DNA of 64,000 nt from Cercis canadensis (Eukaryota; Streptophyta; Magnoliopsida; Fabales; Fabaceae), in assembly GCA_003255065.1 (NCBI GenBank), contig QAOA01007060.1, forward strand, positions 6,070 to 70,069, written 5' to 3'. This document shows, piece by piece, positions 44,719-58,696 of this stretch (position 1 is the first letter of the stretch; each line of letters opens with the position of its first letter). Below the pieces are notes generated by a model. That model did not search any database, was not told the origin of the DNA, and worked only from the letters and a program-made list of their open reading frames with translations. The translations under genes were made by a program, and so were the position numbers.

Positions 44719-45471
44719 AGCAAAAATAGTGACCATATGATATGCATGCATCGCAAGTGGCGAGTAAGCCAAATGGCTCTAGATCAAAAAGGGTATCTAA
44801 TCAGCAATTCAGCTAACATTACAATACAGAGATCCAGATCCTTCTATGCTTAAGGATTTCACTTTCCTTTTGATCTTCATTTCTGACCACTGCTACTTTC
44901 TCTTATTAATGCCATTATTTTTGTTAATTTCCAATCTCTAATATCGATGGTGAGGGGTTAAAGGAGGGTGAATATGTAATCCCCTAGATCTTGTCAAACA
45001 TATGAAACAAAATTGCCAGATAATCAGATATACACAACTTCTGACAAATAGTTTATATACTCGATGTTTATTTTTTTCTTAAAAAATAATGTTAATGGTC
45101 AATCTTTGGTTTCTACGTTACTTCCTAATAATTCCAATATTATACTATTTTTCTGTCAATTGATTGTGTGTATGTATCCATTGGTATGATCCAATGGATG
45201 AAATGAAGTTTCCCAAAGTAAAATTGGATGAAAGAAGAAAAAGCAGTTCACCAGTCCTCAAATTGAATTGCTTTTTCACTGTCACAAATCACAATCTCTG
45301 GCTATTAGTACTCAAAAGTCCACCAAATAAGTCATCCACATATCTTGTAGCAGACCAACTTCTTGGACGGTTTTTACTTTTTATCCGCAAGTTGTGGACT
45401 CGTGAGATTGTCTCATTTTTCTCTTAAAAGAAGCTTATATGCTTTGCACTCCCCCAAAGTCTTAATTCATA

Positions 45472-48400
45472 ATGGCAATTGGGTATCACTTCACATTTCT
45501 CTGCTTCTCTTTATTTTCTTTCTTGAGTTTTAGCTTCAGTTTCGCCCATATCATACCAAGATTTCCTTCTTCAACCATTCTGACAGAGCAGCTCTCTGGT
45601 TCTACTTCTACCCAAAATGGGCTTTACAGAGCAGAGTTCTTCACTCAAACTCTTGACCACTTCAATTATAATCCCCAGAGCTACCAAAGCTTTCAACAAA
45701 GATATCTCATCAATAGTACCTACTGGGGTGGTGCCAAAAAGAAAGCTCCAATCTTTGTCTACACGGGGAACGAAGGAGACATTGAATGGTTCGCACAAAA
45801 CACAGGCTTTCTGTTCGACACAGCACCTTATTTCAAAGCTCTACTAGTTTTCATCGAGGTAATTTTGCTTCATTTGACAACACGTACATCTCTTTCTTGA
45901 ATTTAGTATATTGATATCTACCTCCATAATTGCCCAAAAGACCATTTCAATGAAACTCTGCCAATTTGGTCAACCAAGCAGAGCTAGTGATACCAACATT
46001 GAAGTTGGAAGATATATAGTATAGTGGTTTTGACATGTTGCTCTGCAGCATAGATTCTACGGAAAATCAATGCCATTTGGGGGCAATAAAGAGGATGCAA
46101 CTAGCAATAGTAGCACACTTGGGTATCTGAGCTCAACACAGGCATTGGCTGATTATGCCACTCTCATCACCGATCTGAAGAACAATTTGACAGCAACTGA
46201 ATCCCCTGTTGTGGTGTTTGGAGGATCCTATGGAGGAAGTATAATATTATTATCAAAGTCTTAGTTTCTATTCCTTTAAATTTACCTCTTTTTCCAACTG
46301 CAAATTATGTAGAGAATGATGAAATTAGTTGAATGGGTTGCGCAGTGCTAGCAGCTTGGTTCAGGCTCAAGTATCCACATGTTGCCATTGGAGCCTTAGC
46401 ATCCTCTGCTCCAATCCTCCATTTTCTGGATTTGGTTTCACCCTATACCTTCACCAACATCGTCACTCAAGACTACAGGGTATCTCATCTCTCTGCAACC
46501 ATTTTTATTCCCTCTCTTTATTGTCCACTAACATTTATGTCTCATTTTTAGTTTGTTATTTTACAGTACATAATTAATATGCACATTACTGGAGCTGATG
46601 CTGATTGAAAAAATTACAATTTTTTTTTTTCGTGTTTTCTTTTTAGAGCGAGAGTGAGAATTGTTACAAAGTGATAAAAGGGTCCTGGAAACAAATACAA
46701 GACACGGCTGCCAAACCCGGAGGAACAGAACTGCTACGGAAATCCTTCAGAATTTGCAAGTGAGAGCGTGAATCATGATATGCAAATAATCGTGCCTAAT
46801 TATTTTTTAATTAATTAAATAATTAATGCAAGTTGATTATTATTATTATTTAATTCTGGCCTTCCAACAGGAATTTTATTAGCACAGATGCTGTGAAAGG
46901 TTGGCTTAGTACTGCTCTTATTTATACAGCCATGACAGATTATCCAACACCTTCCAATTTCCTAAATCCTTTACCAGCTTATCCAGTAAGAAAGGTAATA
47001 ATTGTTGCCCAATCTACTTCCCCCTTACAACGGATGAGATGGAGCTAGAGATTTAAGTAATGCTAATATTTATTTATATTATTAATATCTCCTACTTTAC
47101 AAGATTTGGATTTCAATGTGCATCTATTAATTATCCTTATATTCATCTGAATTTAATACAACTCGCTATTTATTAAAACTTTTATTTTATAATTAAAATC
47201 TCACACATCACCTCGGGAGTCATATTTGTGTGTAAAAACATATTTGTATATAGATTTTTCACCTTGAATTGTGGGCGGTCCAGATGTGCGAAGCGATTGA
47301 CAACTTGGCCGGTGAAAACGACACGCTTGTCAAGGTGTATGCTGCAGCTAACATCTATCACAATTCAAGTGGGAGTGCCACGTGTTTCAATCTGGACGAT
47401 AATTCGGATCCTCACGGCCTTGGAGGATGGCAGTGGCAGGTAATATTCCTGCTTTCTGTTTTTACTTTTTACTCCCTACATGAATTATGAATTCGCCGTT
47501 ACACTTCTAGCTTTTTAGGAAAATGCTTGCTAATTTGCAATCATGATTTTGGGCTAACTTTATAAATACCGCCATTTTTCACTTTTTGTTTCCTCACAAT
47601 ATAACGTTATTCAAATTTAAGATATTATTGTGCTTTATTTATAAAACCTTTTTTTTTATAGATAGACGAATTTTTTTTAATTTCTTAAAATCATCATTCT
47701 TAAAAATAAAAATCTATTTGTGAAACGCTTCCTAAGAATTTATTGCTTTGAGCCTTTGACTTCAAAGCAAAATAATGGTAACAAAGATAGGAATCTATGA
47801 CATAATTATATAGGAGTATGAGATATGTGATGCAATGGCAATCCACTAATAGAGGAACATTTTACTTGGGTTCCAATTATAAAGTACATCACCAAATGGA
47901 GCATGTGATAGAATCCAAGAAAGCGCATGCATGTGCCTCTTGGTTTAAAAACTTGCTAATTATCATTGTTCATTTGGAGCCCTATAAAGTATTTCTACAA
48001 TCCAACACAAATTGGTTGCATCACAAAGACTAATCATCACCTGCACCCTTTGTCTGGTCCCACTCTGTTGCTTTAGATTCCAGCATAACATGATCAATGC
48101 CTGATAGAGAATGGCTTTACGCAATTTGAAACCAAATGATGACACTATCTTCTTCTTACGAAGAAATCAAAATCATAACACTTTAGTTTTTCAATTTCAC
48201 ACAAGACTTCTATGCTTCAATTTTTTATGATATATTAGTTATAAGAGAAAATTATTATTTGATTTTAAAAGTTATAAAAAAAATTATTTAGTTTTAAATA
48301 AAATAGTTTTTTTAATTTCGTTAATCCTATATCATATAAAATATTTAAAATATCTTTTGATATTATTAGATTATTTCGTTTATTTTAAACATGATAACCA

Positions 48401-49640
48401 TATACATAAATATAATAATCATATAGTATTAAAGAATAATTATATAACACACAAAAATAACTACATACGTTAATAAAATAATCACATAATACTAGAGATA
48501 CTTTGAATATTTTACAAAGTATGAGAGAAACCAAATTAAAATATTTGAAATTAAATAATATTTTTTAAAAATTTTTAGAATCAAACAATAATTTTCTCTA
48601 ATTATAATTCATGCCTTACAGGTTGTACGGATTTAAATTGAGAACATGGGTTCCACAGGCTTCCTCTGAATTTTTTACTGTTATTTTCATCTTTTTTTTT
48701 TCCTGAATTAAAAAAAAAAAAAAGATCATATATTGTGTTTGATCCAATTATCAACAGATTACATAGAAGATTATAAAAATAAAACAGAAGATTACATACA
48801 AATTCAACTATAATGTATATACAACAAAATTATAGAAGCGGAAGGAATAAGAACAATAACGAAAAGAAGTGTTGGAATTTTACAAATGGGTCCAGAATCC
48901 AATGGTGAAGGAAGGTCCCTGATGGTGGATTCCTGTGCAGGCATGTACAGAGATGGTAATGCCTACAGGTGGGAGCAATGAAGAGAGCATATTCGAAGCT
49001 AGCAAGTGGGAGTACAAAAATAGAGTCTCTTACTGCAAAGAGACCTATGACGTTGAGCCCAGACCCTTTTGGATTATAACCGAGTTTGGTGGTCATGTGG
49101 GTAATTCATATTATTTATAACTTTGCAAATTGCATGCCACCAACACTATGTCTTCAATATAATTAAATGGTGATCGGTTGTGTTTATGGCAGAGCATTGA
49201 GACAGTGTTGAAAAGGTTTGGGAGTAACATTATCTTCTTTAATGGTTTAAGAGACCCTTGGAGTGGAGGAGGGTACGGTTTCTTTCTTTTTCTTTTTCTT
49301 TTTTCCCTATTATTATGACTTGTATGAGCTACCTAACTAGGATTTGGTTACAGGGTGTTGAAGAATATATCAGAGACAATAATTGCTATAGTTGCAAAGG
49401 AAGGTTAGTGTCTATGTGGACCAAAACATAAAGAAACAGGTTTTTCCCTCTTTCTCTGTGCTTTCCTGTGTTCTTTGATTGATATGGGTGTGGTTTTATG
49501 AGCATGCAGGAGCTCATCATGTAGACTTAAGGTTCTCAAGTGAAGAAGATCCAGAGTGGCTAAAACATGTAAGGAAACAAGAAGTAGACATCATTTCAAG
49601 GTGGATCTCACAATATTATCAAGAACTCATCACCCAATAA
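45472..49640 (+). CDS. Serine carboxypeptidase S28 family, lysosomal Pro-X carboxypeptidase-like
   Basis: Ten exons: 45472-45858, 46049-46238, 46346-46479, 46647-46759, 46871-46994, 47284-47439, 48941-49096, 49193-49272, 49354-49403, 49510-49640. The frame is open throughout, giving 506 residues. A signal peptide is evident ([19 protein letters not shown]). Catalytic residues are S189 in GGSYGG, D441 in [11 protein letters not shown] and the His in GAHHVDLR (about H466). NST, NNLT and NDT sites suggest N-glycosylation. Family members cleave C-terminal residues after proline, in vacuole/lysosome or outside the cell. The C-terminal exon ends ...YYQELITQ, normal for plant members. Intron 6 (1.5 kb) is long because of a MULE-type MITE; other introns are short. 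Confidence 0.93.
48245..48598. mobile_element. MULE-type MITE in intron 6 of the S28 peptidase gene
   Basis: 354-bp AT-rich unit with ~50-bp inverted ends: GAGAAAATTATTATTTGATT on the left and, on the other strand, GAGAAAATTATTGTTTGATT on the right. Flanks are 9-bp direct repeats with one mismatch, TAGTTATAA at 48236-48244 and TAATTATAA at 48599-48607. A GAGAAAATT terminus and 9-bp duplication indicate a Mutator-like non-autonomous element. Confidence 0.8.
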
Positions 49641-52600
49641 CCAAACTGCTCTCATTATTTGGTTTTGGAGGCACCAATTTACGCCTTTCTCAATTTCCTT
49701 GGGAGGAAGAAGAAACAGAATGCTTGTTTACCCATGTAGACTTCGTGTGATTTCTGAAATAGATAGAATAAATGTGCATAAACGTTAAGCATGTATGTTA
49801 ATTAGTAGCGTACGCCTATTTCACCCACACAGTATACTCTTTTTTTTGCATTCTACCATTTATTTAAACGCTGCTATAACTAGTGCGTGGATAAAAACTA
49901 TACAAAATGACCTCATATATAAGTCTAGTTACTGAGCAATGTGCCTGCGCCACACCTATTAAATTCTGATTCACAACAAGGTTGTCTCAAGGAAGAAGCA
50001 TCAAGTAAAATTAGGTATCGAAGCTGTCTATTGGAAAAGTCAAATTATGGTGGTAATAGGTTTGGGCTTATAAACATGACAAAGGTTACCCAATCTACCG
50101 AGAAATACAAATATTATAAATTTGGGCCGATTTTGGGCCTATTTTTCTTTTAAATTGGGCGTATGTTTGGGCTTTTGACCCATTTTAATGCTTGTGCCAT
50201 GAGATTAATTTAAAAAAAAAAAATAAGCGGAATTCGCGGTTCACCCCACCAAAAGGAGCATTGGATTCGTGCGAAGCAATTCTTTTCATCATAAGCAACA
50301 TATTACAAGGAAAAAAAAAGTTTACCCTATTATTATTAACCTTTTTTTGGTTCAGATTATTTTTTGCGTAGAAAAAAAAAACATTTTGAGCGCATTTTAC
50401 TATAGTATACTCAACATTACATTTTTATACATTTATATATTCCCCTAAGCGGAATGCCAATATCCCAAAATCATACCTTTATAATTTGATCAAAGAAAAT
50501 ATTATTTTGTCTATAAATTGATGATTATTCAATAATATCAAGTTAAAATAAATATCAATTTCTGTTAAAGTGTCTATTACCATATTATCTTTAAGGTTTG
50601 TTTGAGAGTTAAAATTATGAGAAAATGAGAAAAATAAATAAATAAATATGTCTATTCCTTTGTTTGGAAGTTTAAGATTAAAAAATAGAATAAAATCAAT
50701 GGATAACTTCAAATCCTCACATTTTTTTTTTGAATTCACTTTTATGTTCCACAAATTTATGAGATTTGGAGAGGAAAAATGAGTAGTTTATTATTATACA
50801 TCTATTTATTTTTTTTTAAAAAAAATTCAAATATTATTTAAATAACATTATTAAATATATTTACTTTATAAATAAATGATAAATTTATAAANTTAAAATA
50901 CTTATTTTAAATTACTTTGTTTGTATATTTTTTTAAAATATTTCTGAAATTCTAGTGTATTTTTATAGAGTATTTTAAAATCTTAATATGATGTATTTCA
51001 AATTCACTTAAAATAGTGTGAATTTGAAATTCCTTTTTTTTTTTTCCACTAAGCCCCGATACCCCTCCCCCTCCCTCGACCCACCAAAACTCCTTGCTCT
51101 CGGCACTGTGCTTGTGCACAGCCATCAGCCAACTTCACCGCCGCTGCTTGCCAGCACTGCCGCCATCAACGCCTCCACCTGCAGTACCGCCAGCGCCAAC
51201 ACCACCACCCATAGCACCTCCTCTCACTTTCTGCTCTTCACAACCTTCTACCGTTGCCACTTCAAGTATCGAAGGTCAGGTAGAGTTCTTATCCCCTACC
51301 ACCTATATTCTGATTAGATCATTGTGGGTATTTTTAGAGATTGAAATTGAGTTGGGTATTTCACTTTATAGCTTATGCTTTTGGGTTGGATATTTGTACA
51401 TTCTTGTTTCATATTAGGATTTGGGAATTCTAGTATTTCCGTTCTTTTTTCTTTACTAAATGTTAGGGTTGGAATCCTAATTTGAGTTTAAGAGCTCTTC
51501 TACTTGTTGTACATGGATTTGATCCAGAAGCTCTTCTTTTTCCTTACATCGTCAGCTGCTCTTGAATGTCGGTTCCTTTCTTTTTTCTGGGTAAGTTGTG
51601 TTTTTTTTATTCTATGCTTTATGGTTTATATCCGATCCTGTTTTCAAGTTCGTTTTCTGAAACACACATCGCAGGTCATTTATTTATTTGCCAATGATCT
51701 GTTAAATATTCTATCTTTCTAAATATTTCTGGGTTTGTTGCATTACTTTGTAAAATTTGGTGTTTTTCTTTCAATGTTTGAAACCCTTCGTGTTTTAACC
51801 CTGATTTTGTGTTGTCCTGTTTGGTGCTGAAAATGTTCTATTGAAAGTTTTGTTGTTATTGGCTCATCTTAAGCATATGCTTATTAATTGTGCGTGTATG
51901 AAGGGGGAGAGTCAATTAAATGAATCAATACTGATATATGATAGGATCNATCACTATTTAAAAAAATAGTTTAATTTAAATTATACTATGCACAAATAGT
52001 CAAATATTAAATAAAATACAAATTGATAAGCGTGCAAATAATTTTTTTTAAAAGGGCTTTTCACTTTAGATACTATAGCTTTTTATGACAATATACAACT
52101 GGGAGCCAAAAAAAATGGTATTGCATTGTTTTCACATCATCAATCCTTACAAAAAAAAAAAAAAAGGATCACCTTAAATTCAAAGTATAGATGAATTTAA
52201 TTATAAATCAATATTACGAATGATGAGATATTGTGAGTACCGTAGATATAAGTTTAATATTAGTCAACAAACTAAAGAGATTATTTGCTCTTTTATTTTT
52301 TTTTTCTCTTTTTTTTAATCTATAGATTATTTGCTCTTTTTACACTGATTTACTAGTCCAAGTGCACTTTTTCCCTTCATCTTTTAATTTGAGTATTTTT
52401 TTTTTCGTAGTCTAATTAAATTGTTTGCAATGTCCCTAATTCCCTATGTAACATTGTTACCATTTAAATTTGAAGTTAACTCTAATAATACTATTCAAAA
52501 TAATTTACAGGCTAATATTTCACTCATGTCCTATTATGATATTTTGCAAGAGAAATATTTGTGATATTTATTAGGTTTTATTGCACGTTAACATGTAAGA

Positions 52601-53532
52601 ATTTGATAAAATATGTAATGAATAAGGACATTATGATATTTGATTAATTTTTTTTTTCATTGAAGATTACATAATAAGTGTAGCATATTCTCTTTTAGAA
52701 ACTCATCCCACTCACTTGCAATAAAATTTGGACCCGTTATCTCTATTATGAAATATCAAGTGCTCAACTATTTAGGTGTCCTCTTTAAAATAATTAAATT
52801 ATTTTTAATATCTATGAGTTTGCTAATCCAATTTAATCTAATTGTTCCTGTATTTTAAGAACTTTAGTATATTATTTGAACTATTCAAGATCATGATGGC
52901 CAAAAAAAAAAAAAAACAACTATTGAACATTATGGATTGCATAATATAATATTTAATTTATGGTATCATGTGTTTAATTTAGGTGTATGATTCATTGTAT
53001 ATAAGCGGTGAAAATGTGTCCTTTTTATGGTGTCTCTTTCTTGATATTATTTTATTTTGTGTATTTAACATCACACATGCTTATCTTAATCAACGTTTTA
53101 AGCTTATCCTTTCTTGATGTTCATCGTAAGACATTGCTTCGCATGGACTTTATCACATTATTAACAGTTTTAATTCTCATAAACCATACAATTAGTAAGA
53201 CCTGCATTCTTGTTGCATAAATAAACGCTTATAACTGTAAGGGATTGTCAAACATCTATGCATTAAAAAAACAAAGATAAAACAAGACAGGGTCAGGTTA
53301 TCTACAAGAGCTTCACGTTTCCGAGTTTTCTAGATGACATTGATGTCCTATTTGTTTTTCTTTTGGTACATATATTCATCGGTGTCCTATAAGACCATTA
53401 CGCATGCACTACCATTCCTTTAAAGGACAAGTCAATGTTGATGTTTTCAGTTACTACTTGCAACCGAGGAAGTGTTCATCTCTCTCTCTCTCTCTCTAAA
53501 CGTTTGGGGCCCAATGGACCATCCTATGTGTT
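49641..53532. other. Long gene-poor region, first part
   Basis: No complete gene was recognised. Single Ns lie at 50892 and 51949. A GC-rich island at about 51050-51290 followed by T-rich sequence is listed separately. The remainder is AT-rich with homopolymer runs and no clear transposon ends. Confidence 0.45.
51050..51950 (+). other. GC-rich island followed by intron-like T-rich DNA, possible orphan 5' exon
   Basis: About 240 bases rich in C (CCTCCCCCTCCCTCG, CACCGCCGCTGCTTGCC) stand out from the AT-rich surroundings. They end near CTTCAAGTATCGAAGGTCAG, where a donor could lie (GAAG|GTCAGG or TCAG|GTAGAG). The next ~600 bases are T-rich like a plant first intron. Two overlapping ORFs exist but look like chance Pro/Thr-rich readings. 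It could be the 5' exon of an unassembled or lost gene, a captured fragment, or a non-coding RNA. Confidence 0.3.
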
Positions 53533-53785
53533 GGTCCCACATCTAGATCCATCCCACTACCATACTAGAGAGCTAGAGCCATCACGTGCCACGTGCCATT
53601 TTACCCGATTGCATCACCTTTCTCTGCAACCCTTTTGTTGCCCTGTTTCACATTTAGCTGGATGAGAAAGGCATGCACCAACAGCAACACATAGTTGACA
53701 AATGGGTAAAAAAGAGGAGCAAGGGTTTGGGCCTCTGATCTGGTGGGCCCACTTTCCCAAAACAAAATATTGATCTTGTGGGCCC
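53533..53785. promoter_or_regulatory. Cluster of TCP-type sites and G-boxes
   Basis: GGTCCCAC at 53533-53540, the palindrome GTGGGCCCAC at 53743-53752 and GTGGGCCC at 53778-53785 match the GTGGNCCC/GTGGGNCC consensus of TCP factors. Two CACGTG boxes lie at 53583-53588 and 53590-53595. The cluster is about 5 kb upstream of the NGATHA-like gene, the next gene. A further GGACCCAC is at 58126-58133. Regulatory function is inference. Confidence 0.35.
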
Positions 53786-56700
53786 CTTTCTACCTAGTAG
53801 TAGTAGAGCCCCACCCCGCATGCCTTCAATTTAATTCAGTGAACCATTTCGAGCCAGGCCAGGCAGACGGCCAGAAAAGGAGGAGACGTGGCCTCTTCTA
53901 TATTGTTTCGGCTCCCACAGTATTTTTCAGTTTCACTGGGTGGCCCGCTTTATTATATTAGCTTACTATTTTTTTTTTTATTTGAATTTCAAATAATAAA
54001 AAAATTGGAAAACTTTATTTAATTCCCACGAACTGGTTTCTGTGGCTTGTGATCATTGACGAGTTTGCCTTGGGAAATTGTGATTTGGTTGTTATATTTA
54101 ATTCATTAATTTATATGAAATATATATACATGTTGGTTTGCTATGGCAGCTAGGTATAGGCTGTTAGTCTATGCTTGCACTTTGCATTTAGATCAGTGAC
54201 TACATCATGCCAGATATTCGGTTGTTTGGATTATAGTATAAAGGAGTAGCCTAACTTAAGGAGAAAAATATTGTGAGCTTAGATCTGATGCTGTTTGGTT
54301 CTTAATATTTTAAATTTGTAGGGCTGAAGAAAAGATTGGTTTTTTTTCTTGGAAGAAATAATTTCTTGTCTGTCTCTGGTGTGTTTGATATTTTGGCTGA
54401 GGTCTTAAACCATAGCGAATATTTAAGTTCAAGTTGAAAGAATTCTGTGAAACTTTTCATATATATTCCTCACACATTTGTTTTTTCGTTCTTTAAGATG
54501 ATTATCATTTTTTTATGTGAGGAATAATTATCATTAATATTAAGAAATATAAAATTTTTAAATGTGGAAAAATTATATTTTAAAACGGTTACGAAATAAT
54601 TAAAATTGTTTTCCTTTTTTTGGGGGTAGAATTGGCATTGAGAAATTGTGACATAATTGGAAGCTCTCTTCTTTTTGAGTATCAAATCAAATGACTAAAT
54701 GGTGTTATTACATTACAGCATCCCCCAAAAAGAGAAGAGGGAGTGTGGAGGTGGAGGATGCCGAATTGCCGACAGTTAAAATATAGCACGAAACACTAAT
54801 AGCAAGTAAATGTTAGACGTGCATGCCTATAATTTAATAATGTTAATTCATGGTTAATGATCTTTCCGATAATCCATGAGAATGGATAAACAGCAAGGTA
54901 GGCCACTCATTAGCACAGATAGATCAACTAAATATTCCATAATGAAACGCATTCTGAAAAACCCATTATATTCCTTGGTTCAAAATTCTTAATTATGGGT
55001 AATTATCAACCTCTGGAATCATCTAATAATGCCACTTGTCGTGCTCAATTACATTCTAGCCTTATATTTTCATTATGATTCTTTCTTCTAACAATTAAAG
55101 TTGAAAATCTTTTGGTCAAATTACTGTGGTCTATTGGTGAGTACAATAATCATGCATCCCCCACCCCATCCCAACCCACTCCACTTTCCTCTCATCTAAT
55201 AGATCAAATTCTACATAGTAAAACCCAAATATCCTGGAACTAATCATGTGGATAAGATTAGTCATTAATGTCCAAAGACAAGGAAAAGGTTAGTACTATA
55301 TATACCATTGAATTTGAGTCCATACCTATTTTAAATTAATAACGAAAAGTCTAATATATCGGCTACTTTACATTTTGTGCACTATTATCAAAGTTAATGG
55401 TCCATATACAGAGACAAGTAATGTTCAAGTATAGACTATGGACTTGGGTCCCCACTTTAATTAAGAGTCTTGAGGGAACAAATATAGAATAGTTTGAATT
55501 GCATGATGCAAACTTTATTGAATTCTTGGCATAACTTTCCTATTTTGATTTGGTTGGGTTTGGGTTCTAGTGTTGTACCTTTCAACCAGCTTTTCCGATT
55601 TATGGTCACGTTTTATTTATTGATTCATCAGGCTTCCTTGTTTTTCTTTTCAACTTAATAAGGGCCACATGCAAACATATTATCTTATATATTAATCACT
55701 TCTAAGTGAGATAGTCCTTAACTAATTGGCCCACCAAACCCATTTACCTATATTAATTATTGACTTTACTCCTTCCATATTAATATACATTTTATTTTAA
55801 AATAATAAAATTTATTTTCTTACAAAAACATAAATAATAAGAGGGTACTATATAGTAGATACATAGTGATAAGAAGATATTATATATGACATTGTGATAC
55901 AAAAATATCTCACATATACCTATATGAATATACCGGCACCAAATGCAAGTTGGAATTTTGGCTAATTTGGAATTCAAAAAGCATAGGGTGCATGAATAGT
56001 GAGAGAGCAGTAGTTAAATGGACTGGTCAAGAGTAAACTGAATGTTAAGTTGTTAACAGGTGTGCTAACTAGGCTATAAATTAAGTACAAGATGGGCTTT
56101 TTGGTGTATTATTGAGTTGTTTAATAGACTTGTTGTACGATAAACGCATGCAGGTGCAGGAAGCGTATCAAACATGTTAAGATTGCGTACATCGCTCTTG
56201 GCCTTTTTGTCACAAGTTGTTTGGAATATATTAGTGTTACAATGAATGAACTATTACAATCTGGAACAGTCTCTCTGATCTCGCAAAGAACACAGCTTGT
56301 ATGAGACAAAATATTTAGTTAAACCAATCATAACACTTCTCACAAAACCAAGCTCGCTGGCTTTGTTCATTGAAACAAATAAAGAAAAGAGACATTATAG
56401 ACGTATTTATCTCCCCTTATAATTTATTGCTAAAAGAAAGACATGGACTTTATTTGGTCATCTCAAGCTCGCTCACTCACAGTCACAGCCACAGGGATAG
56501 ATCTTACAAAACCCAGATGGAGTGGGGATTTTACTTGGGGAATGAGGAACACCCAGAAATGGAAATAAATTTTTTGATTCTGTCACTATGTGTATTACCT
56601 TCTTTCCCTTTACCGTCCCTACTTTCCTTAAATATCTCATGGGCTTGTCTTGTTCTGCATTTCCCCTGAAATAAATTATGAGATTTTTCCTTGTAAAATT

Positions 56701-58696
56701 ACATGGCAGATTCCCTCACCCAGCCTGGGTTTTCCTTCATGGTCAAGGATTCCTGCACTTGGCCAAGCAACATCTTTCAGCAAGCAATACAAAATGTCAG
56801 GTTTGGGCATTTACATGTAAGATAGTCTCGTCATTTGCAGAGCTTGAAGAATTGGGGAGTTTTTGGTACTTGTATTAATTGCACTCCATGTGTTTGTTGC
56901 TTTGTTTCTATGCATGATATACAATGGTTGACAACTTGATATTTGATTTAGACCGTTGGATGAAGAAAAAATGTTGATGATGATGGAGAGAGCATATACC
57001 TGGAGTAAGATGACACAACGAAAGTTGTTTGTATTAGAGGTTGAAAAAAATAACAAAAAAGCACAACAACCTCTATAATTATGGGTGTGTCTCCAACATG
57101 TACTTAAACTAAAACAAACCAGTTCAACCTTTTGTAGGGCAGAAAAGGGTGTCTGAATCTACCTGGAAATTGAGGTGGGTTTTGTCTCTAAGTCATAGAA
57201 AAGACACAATCTAACTAAAAAAATAAAACCAATAAAAGGGTATAGAATGGAATACAACTATAAATAAAATGGATGGGCAGAGCCGTAGAGACACAAAGCC
57301 AAAAGACCAGATAAGTAAACAGAGAGAGAAAGAGAAACTGTGTGTGCTTGTGATATTAATGCGTGTGAGAGATATTGAAGTGTGAGGAGGGGATTCAAAC
57401 ACGACTGCAGAGAAGGGGTATGAGTCTTCTCCAATTGGACAAATCTTATCTCATCTCTCTGTTTATTGGAAAGGGAAGGCATCTGTGGATATTTTAATTT
57501 TAATTTTTTAAAGTATTTTTCATTTTTCTCCTATAGATAACACTTTAAATGGGTTTTTCGCTCCTTTCCTTCAAAACTAGGAATGGCCAAACACCAATAA
57601 TGCTGTCATGCACGTGACATAAATACTATTCTCTCATCCTGAAGATAATGCATATAATTGGAGAGACCTGAATATAGACCTTATACACTATCATACAAAG
57701 AGAGTAGGACCACCACCTCTCTGCTCTGTTTCTAAATTGCCCACTGAATTTAATTTTCTCAAAAAATATCGGTGACCGCCGTAGCTCTGCCGTTTATATA
57801 AAAAAAAAGATAGAGAGAAATTAAAGTGATTGGAAAATAGGAGACATGTTCTGTTTCTACTTTCTACAAATTTATACCCATTAATTACCATTTAAAAAGT
57901 GATGAAATTGAGGCAAATGAAAAAGATTAAAAAAAGGGAATAAATCTAGGTGCTGCTCCATGAATGGACCAAAATGGTGTTTGTATAGGTAGGCCGGCCG
58001 TGGGGTGGAAATGAAGTAGATGATCATTTTTTTTTGTCATGAAGCAGATGATGATGATTATTGATTACTTACTTACTTACTTACTAACTACTAGTTAGTC
58101 TGACTGAGGGTGAAGGGGGAGAGAGGGACCCACCACTTGATTTGTTTGCCAATTTAGTAACATGGGATGTCCCTAATTACACGAAAGTATTCACCTCTAG
58201 AATCTCAAGATTCATAAAACATACACGTTCGGCCCAATTCAGTAATAAATTCATTTTTATAATCTCTCTGTCTCACGTAAAACTCATATAAATGTACAAT
58301 TTTCGCTAACTCAATCAAATTATTATTTTATTTATTAGACAGGAAAGCAAACTCAAAGAGAAAGCAACAATAGTACTAGTAGCATGGAATTTACACAGAA
58401 ATTAATGTTTTTTTATTTTATTTAATTTCATATCACACATAACCTTAAAGTACTCGTACTTCAATTTCCCTCACTATAACTCTCCCTCGCTATCTCTCTC
58501 ATTCTCATATCTTTGCTACCTCCTTCCTTCAAATAGTTCCCACATCAAACCCATAATCATCACGCCTTCTTGCAAGCCCCTTCCCTCTCTCTCTCTCTCT
58601 CACTTTCTCCCAAAATTTCCCCCACAGTTTCTGTGCCTCACAAAATCAGCAACCCGAATTCTCTTAGAGTGAGAGTGAGAGGGAATTGATCAGAAA
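53786..58696. other. Upstream region of the NGATHA-like gene
   Basis: No gene was recognised. It contains an ACTT microsatellite near 58064-58080. The last ~250 bases are C- and T-rich with a CT repeat at about 58587-58603, typical of a plant 5' leader. No certain TATA box was assigned. Confidence 0.45.

Larger units (their letters stand above)
43147..45471. other. Intergenic region before the prolyl carboxypeptidase gene
   Basis: AT-rich DNA with a SINE (43440-43619) and a 55-bp tandem repeat (44609-44718). The last ~250 bases should include the promoter of the S28 peptidase gene. The 87-codon ORF at 45164-45427 has no recognisable features and ends just before that gene. Confidence 0.45.

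Noticed and set aside
44574..44756. 60-codon minus ORF with internal repeat
   Set aside because: It arises from a 55-bp non-coding tandem repeat.
51018..51417. Pro/Thr-rich overlapping ORFs as a secreted protein
   Set aside because: Two frames are open at once because of the C-rich composition, and neither has a signal peptide or known motif. The stretch looks more like a leader exon.
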